A program made the position numbers and the translations under genes. Below, one piece after another: positions 35,901 to 43,305 of a stretch of DNA of 64,000 bases. Numbering within the stretch: the stretch's first letter is position 1; the number at the start of each line of letters is the position of its first letter. Source of the DNA: Myxococcales bacterium (GTDB lineage: Bacteria; Myxococcota_A; Polyangia; Nannocystales; Nannocystaceae); assembly GCA_020633295.1 (NCBI GenBank), contig JACKDW010000012.1:124001-188000 (forward strand), written 5' to 3'. Below the pieces are notes generated by a model. It saw only the letters and a list, made by a program, of their open reading frames with translations, was not told the DNA's origin and did no database searches.

Positions 35901-36649
35901 CGCGTCTTCAAAGGCGCGAGCGCGTCGAGCCCGGCCGCGGCGACGCGGACGCCGTCGACGCCGCGGGCCGCGTCGGTCTGCGCGATCCCGAAGTCGAGCA
36001 CGCGCACGCGCCCGTCGCGATCGATGATCGCGTTGTCGGGCTTGACGTCGCGGTGCACGATCCCCTCGGCGTGGGCGGCCGCGAGCCCGGCGGCGAACTG
36101 GAGGTAGCACTCGATCACCGCTCGCCACCCGCGCGGCTCGCCGCCAGCCCACTCCCCCAGCGTCTGACCGTCGACGTACTCCATCACGACGCAGATCTCG
36201 CCGTCGATCTCGGTGATCTCGTAGACCTGCAGGACGTTGGGGTGAGACAGGCGCGCCATCGCCTGGGCCTCGCGCAGCATCCTCGCGCGGTGCTCCACGC
36301 TCTCGGCGGCGCTCGTGTGGATCAGCTTGACCGCGACCTTGCGATCGAGCTCGGGATCGTACGCCGCGAACACGACGCCCATCCCGCCCGCGCCGAGCTG
36401 CTTGAGGTACACGTAGCGACCGAGGCGCGGCGCGCTGCGGACGTCGCCGAACAGCGCGTTGTGGACCTGCGCCCGCAGCAGCTCGTCCGCCTTGCGGCCG
36501 GTCGCGGGGGCGCCCGTCGTCGACCGCGAGAGGTGCGTCTCGCTCGTCGCCAGGTCGTCCGCCGCCGCGTGCTCCTGGTCGTCGTGCTCCATGGTGACAA
36601 CGTAGCGTCTCGGCGGCGCCGTGACGCGCTGGGTTCGCGCGATGCTCAT
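32990..36649 (-). CDS. Transmembrane Ser/Thr kinase with WD40 propeller
   Basis: 1219 aa. The ATG has a strong aaggag ribosome site. Kinase domain (about 70-345): GAGGMGVVFA, AVKLI, HRDVKPDN, DFGIAQ, GTPAYMSPEH, all intact. One transmembrane helix near 368-385 is followed by a short coiled-coil-like Ala/Glu/Arg stretch, then WD40 repeats from about 475 to the end (AIAVSPDGALVASADKHALRVWD and similar), enough for one or two propellers. The propeller would face the periplasm and bind partners or ligands. The gene follows the kinase-globin gene by 134 bp on the same strand, so the two may be coexpressed. Confidence 0.92.
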   Translation of the reverse strand: MSIARTQRVTAPPRRYVVTMEHDDQEHAAADDLATSETHLSRSTTGAPATGRKADELLRAQVHNALFGDVRSAPRLGRYVYLKQLGAGGMGVVFAAYDPELDRKVAVKLIHTSAAESVEHRARMLREAQAMARLSHPNVLQVYEITEIDGEICVVMEYVDGQTLGEWAGGEPRGWRAVIECYLQFAAGLAAAHAEGIVHRDVKPDNAIIDRDGRVRVLDFGIAQTDAARGVDGVRVAAAGLDALAPLKTRTGALLGTPAYMSPEHVEGRGIDARSDQFSLCASLYEALYGRRPFRGDTLQQLIAAMLDEPLAPPPARTEVPSWVHDIVARGLSRDPKDRWPSLDALADALRDDPVARRRQRLWIGGGLALAAGAALAGWMAYTGGVEARAAEARAQESEAQARAVEERSAAALRESYLGSLGHGGYVELQTLDNPLRALVMLNEVYRDRPGDLHLRELLAVASRPADAHEWSAEAHASAVGAIAVSPDGALVASADKHALRVWDAASGDPVATAESLGSDVSDLQFSPDGARVVATSYRGDIGSWVPRTGEQLVHMPGDDGYLFVPISPDATRIARNTDGLTGVEIVDVVRGEVVSTLPADSAFAMAWSADSRRLALRTISTRELWDVSTGARLRDLKSTNGIFGRGMANGRNARIFDDGVGRFVFIRDGKPFMHDTEGGELALAGEVEDSGRVDGTFQIVFDPASRWVAVAGLDGHVDLWDLPSGARRFRARHGGAAFTAAALSPDGERLATASVDGVLRILEVKTGALLARFDGHDGGVSAVAFTPSGASLVSATTRGSVYRWRAAPQGLRAQLGGALLGARDDARAVVLRDASGARSLTFVDGERPPVPLGAHGQASVASFSPDGQLLATSLTREGALSLELRAAGDDAAPTEIPLPMWGSVLLHEWSDDGALLLAAANNKSGMAVIDVAKRAVAKQLELEFYAITPEFALDGRRLVTQSSKLAPSQFVLHVWDTRTWEDLARRPGAPHSSAHGVNHAGTTLARTGLENVPELINLETGSLIRSLSDPAGPLPPFSSTDRYRFSHDDAVVASAHLDGTARLWQTADGALRATLRGHGASVISMAMDPAGPRLVTCSADGTAIVWSTESGERLSTLDPASASLSAVEFTPDGAHVIASGGDNNARLWHIETGRLITRLRGEPQRPARADDRLLTWDRDHGAGYLWDLTPETRSAAQLDELIARRVPWTLERGQLRPR

Positions 36650-36783
36650 GATCTCTCCTTCTTCGGGGGCGCGGTGCTGCGCTCGCGGGGTCTCGTGGTC
36701 GCGCCGCGGCGGGCGGCGGGCGGGCGGGCGCGCTCGCCCGCCGACGCCTCGCGCCGCGGGTGCTCAAGGGGGCGACGGCTCGC

Positions 36784-38373
36784 TCAGCTCGACTCGCGCT
36801 TGCGAATCACGCGGGTCTCGGCGACGCCTCGTCCCTCGCGCGCGCGCTCGAGGCCGCGGCGCATGACGGACGCGATGTGGTCGTAGGCGTTCTCCCACGC
36901 GCGCGCGAGCTCGCCGTTATACTCGGGGTCGGACTCCTGGATCGTCGCCAGCAGCGCCGCGCCGACGATGTCGAAGTGCGACGGGAGCACGCCGTAGGCG
37001 GCGTGCCGCGCCCCGAGGCGCTCGAGCGCGACGTCGAGGCGCGTCGGCGTGCGCAGGCCGTCGATCGCGATCTGCATCGCCTCGAGCAGCTTGCGTCGCT
37101 GGCCCGTGAGGTCCTCGGGGAACAGCGCGCGCAGAGCCGGCTCGCGGGCGAACAGCGCGTCGTAGAAGTCCCGCGTGAAGTCGTCGGCCTTCGGCGCGAT
37201 GCGGGCGAACGAGCGCTGCACGAGGTCGATCGACGAGCCGCGGTCCTGCTCGTCGAGCTCGGGGACGTCGCTGTACAGGCCCAGGCGCATGAGCGCGATC
37301 TTGACCGTGCACAGCTCGCGCAGCAGCGCCTCGGCCGACGCGGGGCGCCGCGCGGGCTTGCTCGCCACGCAGCGATCGATCACGGCCGCGAGCGCCTCGG
37401 GGACCTCGGCGCAGACCGAGTGCAGCGCCGGTCGAAGCTTCGGCCCGGGCCCCGAGGTCGTCGCCGCGCCCGCGCAGAGGTCGTAGAGGACGACCCCGAG
37501 CGCGTAGATGTCGGCGCGCGCCGTCGCCTCCTCGCCGCGCCAGCGTTCCGGCGCGAGGTAGTACGGCGTGCCGAGCAGCGTGCCGAAGCGCGTCAGCGTG
37601 CGGGTGCTGTCGGGCGCGGGGTCCGGCGCGAAGCTCGTCGGCGTCGTGGCGGTCACGCGCATGGACAGCGTCGCCGCGTAGACCCCCGAGGCCGACGGGT
37701 GCGCGAGCGACCGGCGGGGCGCCTCCTGCTGCTCGCGCGCGTCGGCCTCGACGCGGGGCTCCGCGTCCGCGCCGAGCTCGGCGAGCTTGGCGATCCCGAA
37801 GTCGATCAGCTTGGGCTCGCCGGTCTCGTCGCACACGACGATGTTGGACGGCTTGATGTCGCGGTGCAGGACGCCGCGGCGGTGCGCCGCCGCGAGCCCG
37901 CGCGCGCAGCCGATCGCCAGCGTCAGCAGGCGCTGCCACGACATCGACTCCAGGGCGTCGAGCGTCCGCCCGCGCACGAACTCGTACGCGATGTACGGGA
38001 GCCCGCGCTGCTCGCCGACGCGGTAGATCGTCACGACGTTGGGGTGCTGGGCCCGCGCGATCGCGCGGGCCTCGACCCGGAAGCGCTCATGGGCCTCGGG
38101 CTCGCGCAGGATCTCCGGGCTCAGGAATTTCAGCGCGACGTTGCGCGCGAGGGCGCCCTCGAAGCCGAGATAGACGCGCCCCATCCCGCCGCGCCCGATG
38201 GGTCGCAGCAGCCGGTACCCGTCGATCTCATCGGGCGGGCTCCAGGGCGTCCGCGGCGTCGCGTCGCGCTCGCGCGCCTCGAGATCGCCGAACAGCGCGC
38301 CCGTGGGCGTCGCCTCGAGGGGCGCGTTTCGCTGCGAGTTGTCGGCGACCATGACGAGCTGGGCGAGTCCCAT
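36784..38373 (-). CDS. Ser/Thr protein kinase fused to a C-terminal globin sensor
   Basis: 529 aa; the ATG has a clear ggaggg site 5 nt upstream. Residues about 50-345 are a Hanks kinase: GRGGMGRVYLGF, ALKFL, LHRDIKPSN, DFGIAKL, GTPYYLAPERW. Residues about 390-515 align with flavohaemoglobin/single-domain globins: DFYDALFAREPALRALF, TGQRRKLLEAM, GARHAAYGVLP, FDIVGAALLATI, AWENAYDHIASVM. Alignment by eye to E. coli Hmp puts Tyr at B10, Gln at E7 and His at F8, so haem and gas binding should be intact. No transmembrane segment, unlike the other large kinases here. Inference: a soluble kinase controlled by O2, NO or CO. The divergent neighbour is an ECF sigma factor. Confidence 0.85.
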   Translation of the reverse strand: MGLAQLVMVADNSQRNAPLEATPTGALFGDLEARERDATPRTPWSPPDEIDGYRLLRPIGRGGMGRVYLGFEGALARNVALKFLSPEILREPEAHERFRVEARAIARAQHPNVVTIYRVGEQRGLPYIAYEFVRGRTLDALESMSWQRLLTLAIGCARGLAAAHRRGVLHRDIKPSNIVVCDETGEPKLIDFGIAKLAELGADAEPRVEADAREQQEAPRRSLAHPSASGVYAATLSMRVTATTPTSFAPDPAPDSTRTLTRFGTLLGTPYYLAPERWRGEEATARADIYALGVVLYDLCAGAATTSGPGPKLRPALHSVCAEVPEALAAVIDRCVASKPARRPASAEALLRELCTVKIALMRLGLYSDVPELDEQDRGSSIDLVQRSFARIAPKADDFTRDFYDALFAREPALRALFPEDLTGQRRKLLEAMQIAIDGLRTPTRLDVALERLGARHAAYGVLPSHFDIVGAALLATIQESDPEYNGELARAWENAYDHIASVMRRGLERAREGRGVAETRVIRKRESS

Positions 38374-38544
38374 TTTATCCCTCCGATCGGACGGTGCCCG
38401 GTCCCCCCAGGCGGGATTAACCCCGCGTTGAAAAAATCCTCGCGCGCGTCGAGCCGCCCGCGCTGACGGCCGAGCGCGCGCGCGAGCGCGCGCGCGCGCG
38501 CGCCAGGTCCTGATAAACTCGGTCTCGCGGTGACGCTCGAGGCG
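38374..38544. promoter_or_regulatory. Divergent promoter region between kinase-globin and ECF sigma genes
   Basis: 171 bp shared by two divergent genes. It contains a run of alternating GC dinucleotides (38474-38503, one interruption), which is a potential Z-DNA stretch, and an A6 run near 38430. I cannot place promoter boxes with confidence. Confidence 0.4.
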
Positions 38545-39165
38545 ATGGACGATAACGCGCTGCTCGACGCCTGGCGCGGCGGGGACAAGCGCGCGGGCTC
38601 GGCCCTGTTCGCGCGTCACTACACGCTCGTGCACCGCTTCTTCCGCTCCAAGGTCGACGCGCCGCAGCTCGGCGATCTGATCCAGAACACCTTCCTCGCG
38701 TGCGTCGAGGGCCGCGAGCGCTACCAGGGGAGCGGTCGGTTTCACAGCTACCTCCTCGGCATCGCCTACCGCCTGCTCTGTCGCCACTACCGCGCGAGCC
38801 GACGCGAGCGCGCGCGCTTCGACTTCACGACCATGAGCGCCTGCGATCTCGCGCCGTCGCCGAGCCAGGTGATGGTCGCGCGCGGCGAGCAGCGGCTGCT
38901 CCTCGCCGCGCTGCGGCGCATCCCGGTCGATCACCAGGTCATGCTCGAGCTGTTCTATTGGGAGGGCTTCACCGCGGCCGCGTCGGCCGAGGTCCTCGGC
39001 ATCCCGGTCGGGACCGCGAAGTCGCGGATCCGCCGGGCGCGGCAGCTGCTGCACGCGCAGCTCGAGGCGCTCGCCGAGGACCCCGCGCTGCTCGCCAGCA
39101 CGATGATGGATCTCGACGGCTGGGCCCGCGGCCTGCGGGAGCGCGTGGGGCAGCTGGACGGCTGA
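38545..39165 (+). CDS. ECF-type RNA polymerase sigma factor
   Basis: About 206 aa. Sigma region 2 (ALFARHYTLVHRFFRSKV, LIQNTFLACVEG, FHSYLLGIAYRLLCRHYR) and region 4 (LRRIPVDHQVMLELFYWEGF, ASAEVLGIPVGTAKSRIRRA) are clear. The acidic DAED signature that contacts core polymerase reads QLGD here, so it may need activation. ATG 38545 fits the usual ECF N-terminus; GTG 38530 would add five residues. No anti-sigma gene is adjacent. Its divergent partner is the kinase-globin gene, a pairing that recalls ECF factors activated by Ser/Thr kinases (known for EcfP/PknT of Vibrio). Confidence 0.92.
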   Translation: MDDNALLDAWRGGDKRAGSALFARHYTLVHRFFRSKVDAPQLGDLIQNTFLACVEGRERYQGSGRFHSYLLGIAYRLLCRHYRASRRERARFDFTTMSACDLAPSPSQVMVARGEQRLLLAALRRIPVDHQVMLELFYWEGFTAAASAEVLGIPVGTAKSRIRRARQLLHAQLEALAEDPALLASTMMDLDGWARGLRERVGQLDG

Positions 39166-39183
39166 GCCGATCTCGCGCGGCTC

Positions 39184-39214
39184 GATAATTCTGTCTTTAC
39201 AGACATGTGTTATC
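39184..39214. terminator. Bidirectional hairpin between convergent genes
   Basis: Nested stems GATAA/TTATC (39184-39188, 39210-39214) and TGTCT/AGACA (39192-39196, 39201-39205) lie between the sigma gene stop and the stop of the convergent propeller gene. It is AT-rich for this genome. Confidence 0.5.
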
Positions 39215-39220
39215 GCGCGC

Positions 39221-40522
39221 TCACGACCGCGTGGCGACGAAGATCCGGTAGCGATCCTGCTCGTCCGGCAGCACGTCGGTCATCAGGTTGCGCGTGAACA
39301 CCAGCTGGCAGCCGTCGGGCGTGACCCCGGCCGGGCACGCCTGCCAGTTCGGGATCGAGAGGCTCGACAGCGTCGTGACCTCGCCCCAGTCGGCGTCGAC
39401 GTTCGCGCGGCCGACGTGCTGGATGACGAGCTTGTCGATCCACTCGGCGGGGTCGACGGGCACCGGCGACGGGTAGGTCGACGCGAAGAACAGGTGCTCG
39501 CCGTCCGGCGAGATCGTCGGGCAGTACAGCGGGTAGGGGTAGTCGCCCGTCAGGCTCGCGGGCAGCGGCGTCTCCTCGATCATCGTGTACGCGCTGCCGG
39601 GCGCCGCGAAGGCCGCCCGCCGGCCGACGAGGAAGCGGTTGATCGGCGAGTCGAGCTCGACGTTGGTCGGCCCGCTCTGCCGCGTGAAGAAGAACCGCGA
39701 GCCGTCCTCCACCGCCGACCCCGGCGACTCCATCGTGACGAGGTTCTCGAGCCACCACGTCGGCTTGTCGGGGTCGACCCAGGGGATGCTCACGTCGTCC
39801 ATCACGACCGGCTGCGCCCAGGAGTCACCGGTCCGAATGGACAGCCAGACGTCGCCGTCGGCGATGAGCGCGAGCTCGTGCGTCGACAGCGGCCGCGGGC
39901 GGTCGAAGCCCTGCTGCGTCCCGGGCCAGGTCGCCACGACCGCGCCGCTCACGAACGGGTCCTCCTGCGACGGGCGCGTCGACTTGTACGGCCGCCGCAG
40001 ATCTCCGCCGAGCTTCGCCGAGTACCACAGCGTGAGCCCGTCGCTCGACAGCGCCGGCTCCGACGGGCTGTCGCCCAGCCCGGGCTCGTTGAGCTCCAGG
40101 AGCTCCCAGTCGTTGAGGCCGCTGCCCCAGCAGCTCGCCGGCGGATCGCCCGTGGGGTCGTCGGTCGTCCCTGTGCTCGAGCTGTCGCCCGTCGCGCTCG
40201 TGGTCGCGCTCGGGTCGCTCGTGGGGTCAGAGGTCCCGGGATCCACGGTCGGGTCCCCGCTCGTCGTCGACTCGCCGGCCGATCCGGATGTCTCGGCGCT
40301 CGACGCCCCCGACGCGCCGGTCGTCTCGTCGTCGCCCGAGTCGCTGTCGCTGTCGCTGGCGCTGGCGTTCGTGAAGCCGCCCGAGACCCCGACGGTGTCG
40401 CGGCCCTCGCTCAGGTCGCCGCACGCGAACGCGAGCGCGAGCGGCCAGCACAGCGCGGCGCGGCGCCCCGCGAGTGACCGAGCCGCGCGTTCGAGAGAGG
40501 GTCTACCTGTTCGGAGCAGCAC
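39221..40522 (-). CDS. Secreted TolB/PD40-like beta-propeller protein
   Basis: About 433 aa from GTG 40522 (no strong ribosome site; the ORF also extends upstream only to non-ATG codons). A hydrophobic signal (LCWPLALAFACGD) precedes about 110 Ser/Thr/Asp-rich residues. The rest has PD40-like blades: GDSPSEPALSSDGLTLWYSA, YCPTISPDGEHLFFAS and CPAGVTPDGCQLVFTR. This is the WD40-like propeller common in TolB-related and myxobacterial surface proteins. No catalytic site is visible. Divergent from the glycosidase-like gene. Confidence 0.75.
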   Translation of the reverse strand: MLLRTGRPSLERAARSLAGRRAALCWPLALAFACGDLSEGRDTVGVSGGFTNASASDSDSDSGDDETTGASGASSAETSGSAGESTTSGDPTVDPGTSDPTSDPSATTSATGDSSSTGTTDDPTGDPPASCWGSGLNDWELLELNEPGLGDSPSEPALSSDGLTLWYSAKLGGDLRRPYKSTRPSQEDPFVSGAVVATWPGTQQGFDRPRPLSTHELALIADGDVWLSIRTGDSWAQPVVMDDVSIPWVDPDKPTWWLENLVTMESPGSAVEDGSRFFFTRQSGPTNVELDSPINRFLVGRRAAFAAPGSAYTMIEETPLPASLTGDYPYPLYCPTISPDGEHLFFASTYPSPVPVDPAEWIDKLVIQHVGRANVDADWGEVTTLSSLSIPNWQACPAGVTPDGCQLVFTRNLMTDVLPDEQDRYRIFVATRS

Positions 40523-40637
40523 ATCGAGAAATTTGCATGTACAGCGCCTCGAGCACAACCACGGCGTGGGCGCGCGCGAAATCAAACGTGAGCGCGGCGG
40601 CGATTGCAACGCGTCGATCGATCACGGACGATTGCGT

Positions 40638-42278
40638 ATGCACGAGAGTCCAGTCGCGCGCCTCCTGACGCCGATCTCGATCTGCCTCGCGCTCGGGTGC
40701 GGCGACGCGGGCGCGGCTGCGAGCGCGACGGCGACCAGCGACGCGGAGATGACGGCGTCGCCGACCACGAGCGGCGCCGCGAGCACAGGCGCGGCGACGG
40801 GCGCCCAGGCGACGGGCGACGGGAGCGACGGGAGCGGCTCGAGCGGCTCGAGCGCGAGCGACGGCGACACGACCGCCGCGGGCGCGACGAGCGATAGCGA
40901 GCCGACCGTGGGCAGCGAGACGGAGGATCCCGAGCCCGCCTCACGGCCGCTCGCGGTGCACGCCGACAACCCGCGGTACTTCGACGACGGCGCCGGCGCG
41001 GCGATCGTGCTCGTCGGCGTCAACCACGGCTGGGAGCTGCAGGACGACGCGTGGGACGTGGACTACGCGCTCGACTTCGACGCGTTCCTCGACTACCTCG
41101 AGGCCTACCAGCTCAACTTCATCCGCCTGTGGCGGGTCGAGTCCCCCAAGCAGACCGCCGACGACGCGCAGCTCGCGACGCCGACGCCGTACCTGCGCAC
41201 GGGCCCCGGCGTCGCCAACGACGGCATGCCGCGCTTCGACCTCGAGCAGCTCGACCCCGCCTACTTCGCGCGGCTGCACGAGCGCTGCGCGGCCGCGGCC
41301 GCGCGCGGGATCTACGTCGACATCATGCTGTTCGAGCGCCACAGCACCTTCCATCACAACGGCCCCGCCTGGCCCTGGAGCGGCCACCCGTTCCACGCGA
41401 GCAACAACGTCAACGGCGTCGACGCCGACGCCAACGCCGACGGCCAGGGGCGCGAGTACTTCCTGCTCCCCGAGGAGGGCGGCGACGCCGAGGTGCTCGC
41501 GCTGCAGGAGACCTACGTGCGCGCGACGATCGACGCCGTGCTCGAGCTCGACAACGTGCTCTTCGAGATCTGCAACGAGTGTAAGCCCGAGGCCAACGCC
41601 TGGCAGGCGCACATGATCGCGGTCGCGCGGGCGCACATGCAGGCGCGCGACCGCGTGTTCCCCATCGGCTTCACCGGCCCGGGCACCTACGACAACAACG
41701 AGTTCCCCGACTTCGCCGTGCAGCTCGCGAGCGACGCCGACTTTGTCTCGCCGCGCGACAACACGGCCTACAAGAACAGCCCGCCCGCGAGCGACGGCGC
41801 CAAGGTCATCTTCGCCGACTCCGATCACATCGACCCCTACGGGCGCAACGCGGCCTGGGTCTGGAAGAGCTTCACCCGCGGGCTGCACCCGCAGGCGCTC
41901 GAGGCCTACGACGTGCTCCCGCCCGATCCGCCCGCGATCGACCCCGCGCGAGACGAGCGCGTCCGGCTCAGCCTCGGCGCGTGCCGGCTCGTCTCGGAGC
42001 GCGTGGACCTGGCGACGATGGTCCCTGACGTCGCGCGCTGCTCGAGCGGCTACTGCCTGGCGCGCGCCGACGCGGGCGCGCCGGTGATCGCGTTCGTCCC
42101 CGGCGGCGGCCCGGTCGAGGTCGAGCTCGCGGGCGCGGACGGGCAGCTCCCCGTCGAGTGGTACGAGCTGGCCACGGGCAGCTTCATCCCGGGCGACAGC
42201 GTCGCCGGCGGGGCCGCGGTCGAGCTCACGCCGCCCTTCGCGGGCTCCGCCGTCGCGCTGATCGGCCTCGACCCGTGA
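40638..42278 (+). CDS. Lipoprotein with glycoside-hydrolase clan A-like barrel
   Basis: 546 aa. Lipobox ALGC, then a long Ser/Thr/Gly-rich linker to about 105. The barrel domain begins NPRYFDDGAGAAIVLVGVNH and contains FIRLWRVES, IYVDIMLFERHS, LFEICNECKPEANAW and HIDPYGRNAAWVW. The NE pair in EICNE is placed as the acid/base of clan-A glycosidases (DUF4038/apiosidase-like group). A small beta domain ends the protein. Inference: a cell-surface sugar hydrolase; the exact family and substrate are unknown. The nucleophile Glu cannot be located with certainty. Confidence 0.7.
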   Translation: MHESPVARLLTPISICLALGCGDAGAAASATATSDAEMTASPTTSGAASTGAATGAQATGDGSDGSGSSGSSASDGDTTAAGATSDSEPTVGSETEDPEPASRPLAVHADNPRYFDDGAGAAIVLVGVNHGWELQDDAWDVDYALDFDAFLDYLEAYQLNFIRLWRVESPKQTADDAQLATPTPYLRTGPGVANDGMPRFDLEQLDPAYFARLHERCAAAAARGIYVDIMLFERHSTFHHNGPAWPWSGHPFHASNNVNGVDADANADGQGREYFLLPEEGGDAEVLALQETYVRATIDAVLELDNVLFEICNECKPEANAWQAHMIAVARAHMQARDRVFPIGFTGPGTYDNNEFPDFAVQLASDADFVSPRDNTAYKNSPPASDGAKVIFADSDHIDPYGRNAAWVWKSFTRGLHPQALEAYDVLPPDPPAIDPARDERVRLSLGACRLVSERVDLATMVPDVARCSSGYCLARADAGAPVIAFVPGGGPVEVELAGADGQLPVEWYELATGSFIPGDSVAGGAAVELTPPFAGSAVALIGLDP

Positions 42279-42466
42279 GCCGCGCGGTCGCGATCGCGAA
42301 CGAGCTGTCGCTCCTGCCAGGATGATAGGGGCTCCGATCACCGCGTCGTCGACGCGGGGCGCGTTGTCCCGACGTCGTCGACGCCGCGCGCGACGGCGTT
42401 CGCGTTGATCGAACGAGATGACTGAATAGACAGGTGCTGCGAGCGCGCGGCGGGCCGAGCTCCGCC

Positions 42467-43111
42467 TCAGCTCGAGACGACCCGGTCGCCGCTCGCCGGC
42501 TCGGCCCGCGCCCCTGGGCTCGCGCGCGCGATCAGGGCCTCGAGCACCGTGAGCACGTCGAGCTTGCCGAGGTGCAGGAACGCGACCCGCAGCCAGCTCG
42601 TGGGCCCGTTCGGGAGGACGCGCGGGGAGCCGCGGGAGAGCGCGCGCACGATCGTGTCGGGCAGGCCGAGCGCCTCGGCCGTCACGGGCGCCGCGTCGGC
42701 GTCCAGCTCGACGTGGAAGACGTAGCGCTCGTCGGAGTACGCGCGGGTCGTCACCCGCAGGCGCAGCTGCACGCGGCGGCCGGCGAGGGCGCCCTCGAGC
42801 TGCGTGACGGTCCGCGTGGCCTTGACGACCTGCAGCTGCGGGTAGCGCTCGAGGACGGCGTCGCGGCGCGCCGCGACGGTCCTCGAGCGCCGCTCACGCC
42901 AGGGCCCCGCCGCCTGCACCGTGGCGACGCACGTCGGGCACAGGTAGCCGAAGGAGTAGCCGATGAAGCCGTCGCGCACGACCTTGACGGGCGCGGGCGT
43001 CTGGCACTTGCTGCACATCGGCACGAACTCGGGGAGACAGTCCGCGCAGACCCACCACGCCTCGGAGTGGGCCGCGATCCTGCGTGTGCACCTGTGACCG
43101 TAGACTGGCAC
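42467..43111 (-). CDS. Zinc-ribbon-containing hypothetical protein
   Basis: 214 aa. GTG 43111 is fixed by gaggag at 7 nt spacing. The N-terminal 70 residues hold CysX2Cys pairs (WWVCADCLPEFVPMCSKC and YLCPTCVAT) expected to bind one or two zinc ions. The remainder is an alpha/beta region (VQLRLRVTTRAYSDERYVFH) without recognised domain, ending in a helix with WLRVAFLHLGKLDVLTVLE. Function unknown. Confidence 0.72.
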   Translation of the reverse strand: MPVYGHRCTRRIAAHSEAWWVCADCLPEFVPMCSKCQTPAPVKVVRDGFIGYSFGYLCPTCVATVQAAGPWRERRSRTVAARRDAVLERYPQLQVVKATRTVTQLEGALAGRRVQLRLRVTTRAYSDERYVFHVELDADAAPVTAEALGLPDTIVRALSRGSPRVLPNGPTSWLRVAFLHLGKLDVLTVLEALIARASPGARAEPASGDRVVSS

Positions 43112-43305
43112 GTCGTTGCTCCTCGCGGTCAGCGTCGACTCACGTCGAGTTCTTCGTCGTGGGCGAGCCGACGAGACGCGGCCGCGCCGGGCAGTTGTAC
43201 ACGCCTCGTCGGGACGAGGAGGCGCCGCGTGTACGCGGCTCGTGAGCGCGGGTTCGCGAGCGCGTCCGCGCTCGCCGGGCGCGCGAGTGATAGCATGCGC
43301 GCACA

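Noticed and set aside
4820..39208. Recurrent intergenic word ggacatgt/gacatgt (for example near 4822, 7940, 15902, 22074, 39201)
   Set aside because: Few copies, different positions relative to genes, one similar hit inside coding DNA; a genome-wide count would be needed to show enrichment.
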